A DNA stretch of 64,000 nucleotides from Paracoccaceae bacterium (lineage in GTDB: Bacteria > Pseudomonadota > Alphaproteobacteria > Rhodobacterales > Rhodobacteraceae). The position numbers and the translations under genes are program-made. The DNA is taken from contig WGNF01000005.1 of assembly GCA_016124615.1 (NCBI GenBank), positions 62,001 to 126,000 on the forward strand, read 5' to 3'. How positions within the stretch are numbered: position 1 is the stretch's first letter; the number at the start of each line of letters is the position of its first letter. Shown here piece after piece: positions 60,936 through 64,000 of the stretch. The notes beneath the pieces were generated by a model that was given only the letters and a program-made list of their open reading frames with translations, was not told the DNA's origin and did not search any database.

Positions 60936-61838
60936 TCAGCCTTTCACCGAGCCCGAGGCGATCCCGCGAACGAAATAGCGACCAGAGATCAGATAGACGA
61001 GGAGGGGCGGTAGCGCCGTCAGGATCGTCGCCGCCATGTTCACGTTGTATTCGACCGTGCCATGTGCGTTGACGACGATGTTGTTCAGTTGAACGGTCAT
61101 CGGCTGGTTGGCTTGGCCGGCGAAGATCAGCCCCAGCAGGAAGTCGTTCCAGATACCGGTTACCTGCAGGATCACCGCGACGATCAGCATGTTCGGCGAC
61201 ATCGGCAGCAGGATGCTGAAGAAGATGCGGAAGAATCCCGCGCCGTCAACGCGCGCCGCCTTGATGAGGTCGGCGGGGATCGAGACGAAGTGGTTGCGGA
61301 ACAGCATGGTCATCAGCGGCATGCCGAAGACGATATGCAGCGTGACAATCCCGGCCAGGCTGCCGTAGATGCCGAGGAAGCTCAGGATCTTCACCAGCGG
61401 GTAGATGATTACCTGATAGGGCAGGAAGGCCCCGACCATCAGCGCCAAAAGCACTGCATTCGCGCCCCGGAACCGCCAGACCGCCAGCGCGTAGCCGGTG
61501 ATGGAACCGCAGAAGATCGACAGGATCACGCTCGGCACGAGGATGTGGACCGAGTTCCAGAATCCCGGTGAGATGCCCCGGCAGTCGAGCCCGGTGCAGG
61601 CGCCACTCCAGGCCTTTAGCCAAGCCGTCCAGTCGAGTGCATGCGGTAGGTCGAAGATGGTGCCCGAGCGGATCTCGTCCATCGTCTTGAAGGAGGTTAG
61701 CACCATGATCAGCAGGGGCACGAGGAAGAGCGCCGCGGCGAGTGTCAGCGCCACGTAGATCGCAATGCGCACGGCGATGGCCCTGCGCAGGCGGCTCGCG
61801 GCGACGGCGCGAACGGGCGGCGAGGTTTCGGACGCCAT
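60936..61838 (-). CDS. Carbohydrate ABC permease (MalG/LacG type)
   Basis: This 300-residue permease has six membrane segments (first IAIYVALTLAAALFLVPLLI), a periplasmic insert with two Cys (GACTGLDCRGISPGF), and the EAA loop DLIKAARVDGAGFFRIFFSI followed by LLPMSPNMLI. It begins one base after the MalF-type stop (61840). Confidence 0.9.
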   Translation of the reverse strand: MASETSPPVRAVAASRLRRAIAVRIAIYVALTLAAALFLVPLLIMVLTSFKTMDEIRSGTIFDLPHALDWTAWLKAWSGACTGLDCRGISPGFWNSVHILVPSVILSIFCGSITGYALAVWRFRGANAVLLALMVGAFLPYQVIIYPLVKILSFLGIYGSLAGIVTLHIVFGMPLMTMLFRNHFVSIPADLIKAARVDGAGFFRIFFSILLPMSPNMLIVAVILQVTGIWNDFLLGLIFAGQANQPMTVQLNNIVVNAHGTVEYNVNMAATILTALPPLLVYLISGRYFVRGIASGSVKG

Positions 61839-61839
61839 C

Positions 61840-62715
61840 TCAGCCGCTCCGCTTCATCTGGAGGTAGAGGTAGGGCATCACCGCGATGAATACGGTGGCC
61901 AGCATCGCCATTGCCGCGGCCGAGGCCTGGCCAATGTTGCCGCGCTGGAAAGCCATGTCGACCACGAACTTGCCGGGCAGATCGCTGGAATAGCCGGGCC
62001 CGCCCTGGGTCATCGCCACGACAAGATCATAGCTTTTCACCACGTTGATCGCGAGCAGCACCACATTGGTCACCATCACCGGCCGCAGCATCGGCAGCAT
62101 GATATGGAGGTAGGCGCGCCAACGCGGGATGCCCTCGACCCGGGTCGCGCGCCAGATATCGGGATCTATGCCGCGCAACCCGGCCAGCGTGATCGCCATC
62201 ACCAGGCCCGAAGAATGCCAGACCGCCGCTATGACGATCGTGTAGATCGACAGGTTCCGCCGCACCAGCCAGTCGAAGCGGAAGCCGGCCCAACCGAGAT
62301 CCTGGACGAAATGCTGCAGGCCCATCGTCGGGTTGAGGAACCATTGCCAAGCGAGTCCGGTGACGATGAAGGACATCGAGAGCGGGTAGAGCAGGATTGT
62401 GCGGAACACCGCCTCGGCCTTGATGTTCTGGTCGATCAGGATGGCGAGCAGGCTGCCCAGGCTGATCGCGATGCTGACGAAGAGCACGCCGAAGATCAGC
62501 ATGTTCCGGAAGGCCACATGCCAGCGGTCGGTCGCCAACAGCCGGTCGTACTGCATGAGCCCGGCGAAGTGGTAGTTCGGGAACATGCCCGAGGGGGTGA
62601 AGGAGATATAAGCGCTCCACAGGATCGGAGCGTAGAAGCAGACGATGATTACGACGATGGTCGGCAGGACGACCAGCCGGGCGATCGTGGCGTTCTTCAA
62701 GAGCGCTGCCTTCAT
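61840..62715 (-). CDS. Carbohydrate ABC permease (MalF/UgpA type)
   Basis: This 291-residue permease has six membrane segments. The first is VVLPTIVVIIVCFYAPILWS, and the EAA loop is IWRATRVEGIPRWRAYLHIM followed by LPMLRPVMV. It lies between the binding protein and the MalG-type permease. Confidence 0.9.
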   Translation of the reverse strand: MKAALLKNATIARLVVLPTIVVIIVCFYAPILWSAYISFTPSGMFPNYHFAGLMQYDRLLATDRWHVAFRNMLIFGVLFVSIAISLGSLLAILIDQNIKAEAVFRTILLYPLSMSFIVTGLAWQWFLNPTMGLQHFVQDLGWAGFRFDWLVRRNLSIYTIVIAAVWHSSGLVMAITLAGLRGIDPDIWRATRVEGIPRWRAYLHIMLPMLRPVMVTNVVLLAINVVKSYDLVVAMTQGGPGYSSDLPGKFVVDMAFQRGNIGQASAAAMAMLATVFIAVMPYLYLQMKRSG

Positions 62716-62766
62716 TGCGGTATCCTTGCGGCGGAAGGTCGGGCCGACCTTCCGCCCATTCCTGCC

Positions 62767-64000
62767 TCAGTTGCCCGAGGATTGCGCCACGATCTTGGAG
62801 AAGGCTGCCGCGGCGTCCTCGGCGCTCATGTCGGGCGAGCTCCAGAACTGCGAGACGAGATCCTTCACCTGGCCCTCCTGGTCCGCCGTATAGACGAATT
62901 CGTAGTTCGGAACCTGCGCGGCCGGATCGCTCAGCGTCTTCTGGCCAAGCTGGGTGCAGATGTCGCTCTTGGATACGTCGGCGTCGAGGCGGGCAGGCAG
63001 GGAGCCCTTTTTGTCGCCGAAGGCGGCCTGCAGCGCCGGGTCGGCGATCACCTGCTCGAAAAGCTTCTGGCCGGCGATGTTGTCCGGCTTGCTCACCTTC
63101 GGGAAGTCGAAGAGATCGACCACCATCTGGTAGGCGTCCTGTGTGCCGGGGGCGAGCATGCAGCCGAAATCTTTGCCCGGCACCATCCCCGCGCTCAGAA
63201 ACTCTCCCTTCGCCCAGTCGCCCATGATTTGGATCGCGGCCTTGTTCTTCATCACGAGCGCGGTGGCGTCGTTCCACTCGCGCCCCTGGCTACCCTCGTC
63301 CACGTAGCCGGTCAGCTTGCGCATGACCTCGAATGCCTTCACCACCGCCGGGCCACCTGCTGCCTTGGCGTCATGGCCGCTGGTGATCTGCTTGTAGGTG
63401 TCCCGGCCCTGGGCGAGCAGCACGTCATAGAACAGCGATGCCTCCTGCCAGGGCTGGCCGCCGAAGGCGAGCGGAATATAGCCCTTGGCCCTCAGTTTGT
63501 CGGCCTCAGCGAAGAACTCGTCCCAGCTCTTCGGCGGCGCGGCCCCGATGTCGGCGAATGCCTTGGTCGAGTACCACATCCAGTTGCCGCCGCCGATGTC
63601 CACCGGGATGGCGTAGAGCTTGCCATCGATGGAAATCCGCTGTGCGAGCACTGTCGGCAGATGCGCTGTCAGATCCTTGGCGACCTCCGGATCGACCGGC
63701 GCCAGGATGCCCTGCTTGGCGAAATCCGCTACCTCGCCGATATTATCCAAAAGCACGGTCGGCGGGTTGCCCCCAGCGATGCGGTTCAGCGCGGTCGCCC
63801 GCGCAGTGTCGAAACCACCGACGGCGCTATCGACCCAGGTGCCGCCCTTCGCCTTGAACGCATCGGCGAAGATCTTCAGTGCGGCGGATTCGCTGCCGCT
63901 CGTCCAGTAGTGCAGAACGTCCGCGGTCTGTGCCCCGGCCGAACCGGTGAGCACCGCCAAGGTCGAAAGCGCTGTGGCCAGCAAATTGAGCTTGGTTTTC
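62767..64000 (-). CDS. Carbohydrate ABC binding protein, 5' end cut by window
   Basis: More than 408 residues of an extracellular solute-binding family 1 protein. The frame runs off the window edge: the signal peptide (KTKLNLLATALSTLAVLTGS, AGAQTADV) lacks only its first Met and perhaps a few residues. The mature part opens VLHYWTSGSESAALKIFADA, typical of sugar receptors. TTG 63984 inside the signal peptide is not a credible start. It heads the sugar ABC/GH3 operon. Confidence 0.9.
   Translation of the reverse strand, partial: KTKLNLLATALSTLAVLTGSAGAQTADVLHYWTSGSESAALKIFADAFKAKGGTWVDSAVGGFDTARATALNRIAGGNPPTVLLDNIGEVADFAKQGILAPVDPEVAKDLTAHLPTVLAQRISIDGKLYAIPVDIGGGNWMWYSTKAFADIGAAPPKSWDEFFAEADKLRAKGYIPLAFGGQPWQEASLFYDVLLAQGRDTYKQITSGHDAKAAGGPAVVKAFEVMRKLTGYVDEGSQGREWNDATALVMKNKAAIQIMGDWAKGEFLSAGMVPGKDFGCMLAPGTQDAYQMVVDLFDFPKVSKPDNIAGQKLFEQVIADPALQAAFGDKKGSLPARLDADVSKSDICTQLGQKTLSDPAAQVPNYEFVYTADQEGQVKDLVSQFWSSPDMSAEDAAAAFSKIVAQSSGN

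Overview
The window is GC-rich chromosomal DNA from an alphaproteobacterium, most likely a member of the Rhodobacterales/Rhodobacteraceae. The best single clue is the 447-1427 porin, whose layout matches Rhodobacter-type porins. The mix of TRAP, TTT and ABC uptake systems, BKACE-type enzymes and an imuA remnant fits the same group. I see no rRNA, tRNA, CRISPR array or insertion sequence. Almost all of the window is accessory catabolism: uptake systems beside ring-opening and side-chain enzymes, each block with its own regulator.

Layout. (1) 1-2.4 kb: the 5' end of a LysR gene diverging from a porin, then an FMN reductase. (2) 2.4-26.2 kb: a large, probably undescribed catabolic cluster. It contains two LysR regulators with tandem helix-turn-helix domains, a Tau/Ssu-type ABC importer, an orphan Tat-exported binding protein and a TTT transporter whose TctA and TctB parts are fused. 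Its enzymes are two 4,5-dihydroxyphthalate-decarboxylase-like proteins, two VOC extradiol-type dioxygenases, three paralogous amidohydrolases, an FAH-family enzyme, a polysaccharide-deacetylase-fold hydrolase, a carboxymuconolactone-decarboxylase-like protein, an HpcH/HpaI aldolase, a LigJ-like 4-oxalomesaconate hydratase and a ThDP enzyme. A recurring element (AT half-site, central GCA, ATTGGC 21 bp after the AT) precedes at least five units and probably makes this one regulon. The chemistry suggests an aromatic polycarboxylate that is decarboxylated, ring-cleaved and taken through 4-oxalomesaconate to pyruvate and oxaloacetate.

(3) 26.2-27.4 kb: decayed DNA with an N-terminally truncated imuA. 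(4) 27.4-37.4 kb: an amine/betaine module on the minus strand, with a GlxA-like regulator, a ProXWV-type importer, a GcvA-like LysR, a PuuB-like oxidase, a PuuC-like aldehyde dehydrogenase and a DapA-family lyase. The same palindrome, GCATTAG-N5-CTAATGC, precedes both the importer and the catabolic operon. (5) 37.6-44.9 kb: an apparent island with a short tyrosine recombinase, a 1,697-residue protein joining glycosyltransferase, kinase-fold and methyltransferase domains, and a coupled SLOG/LOG-like protein.

(6) 45-54.2 kb: a tightly coupled aromatic meta-cleavage operon (flavin hydroxylase, C-C hydrolase, BphC-type dioxygenase, FAH enzyme, BKACE) divergent from a TRAP transporter, with an IclR regulator and a palindrome between the two units. 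(7) 54.5-57.1 kb: an HSL-type esterase and a SnoaL-like protein divergent from a LysR gene. (8) 57.4-64 kb: a sugar ABC importer operon ending in a GH3 beta-glucosidase; the binding-protein gene runs off the window.
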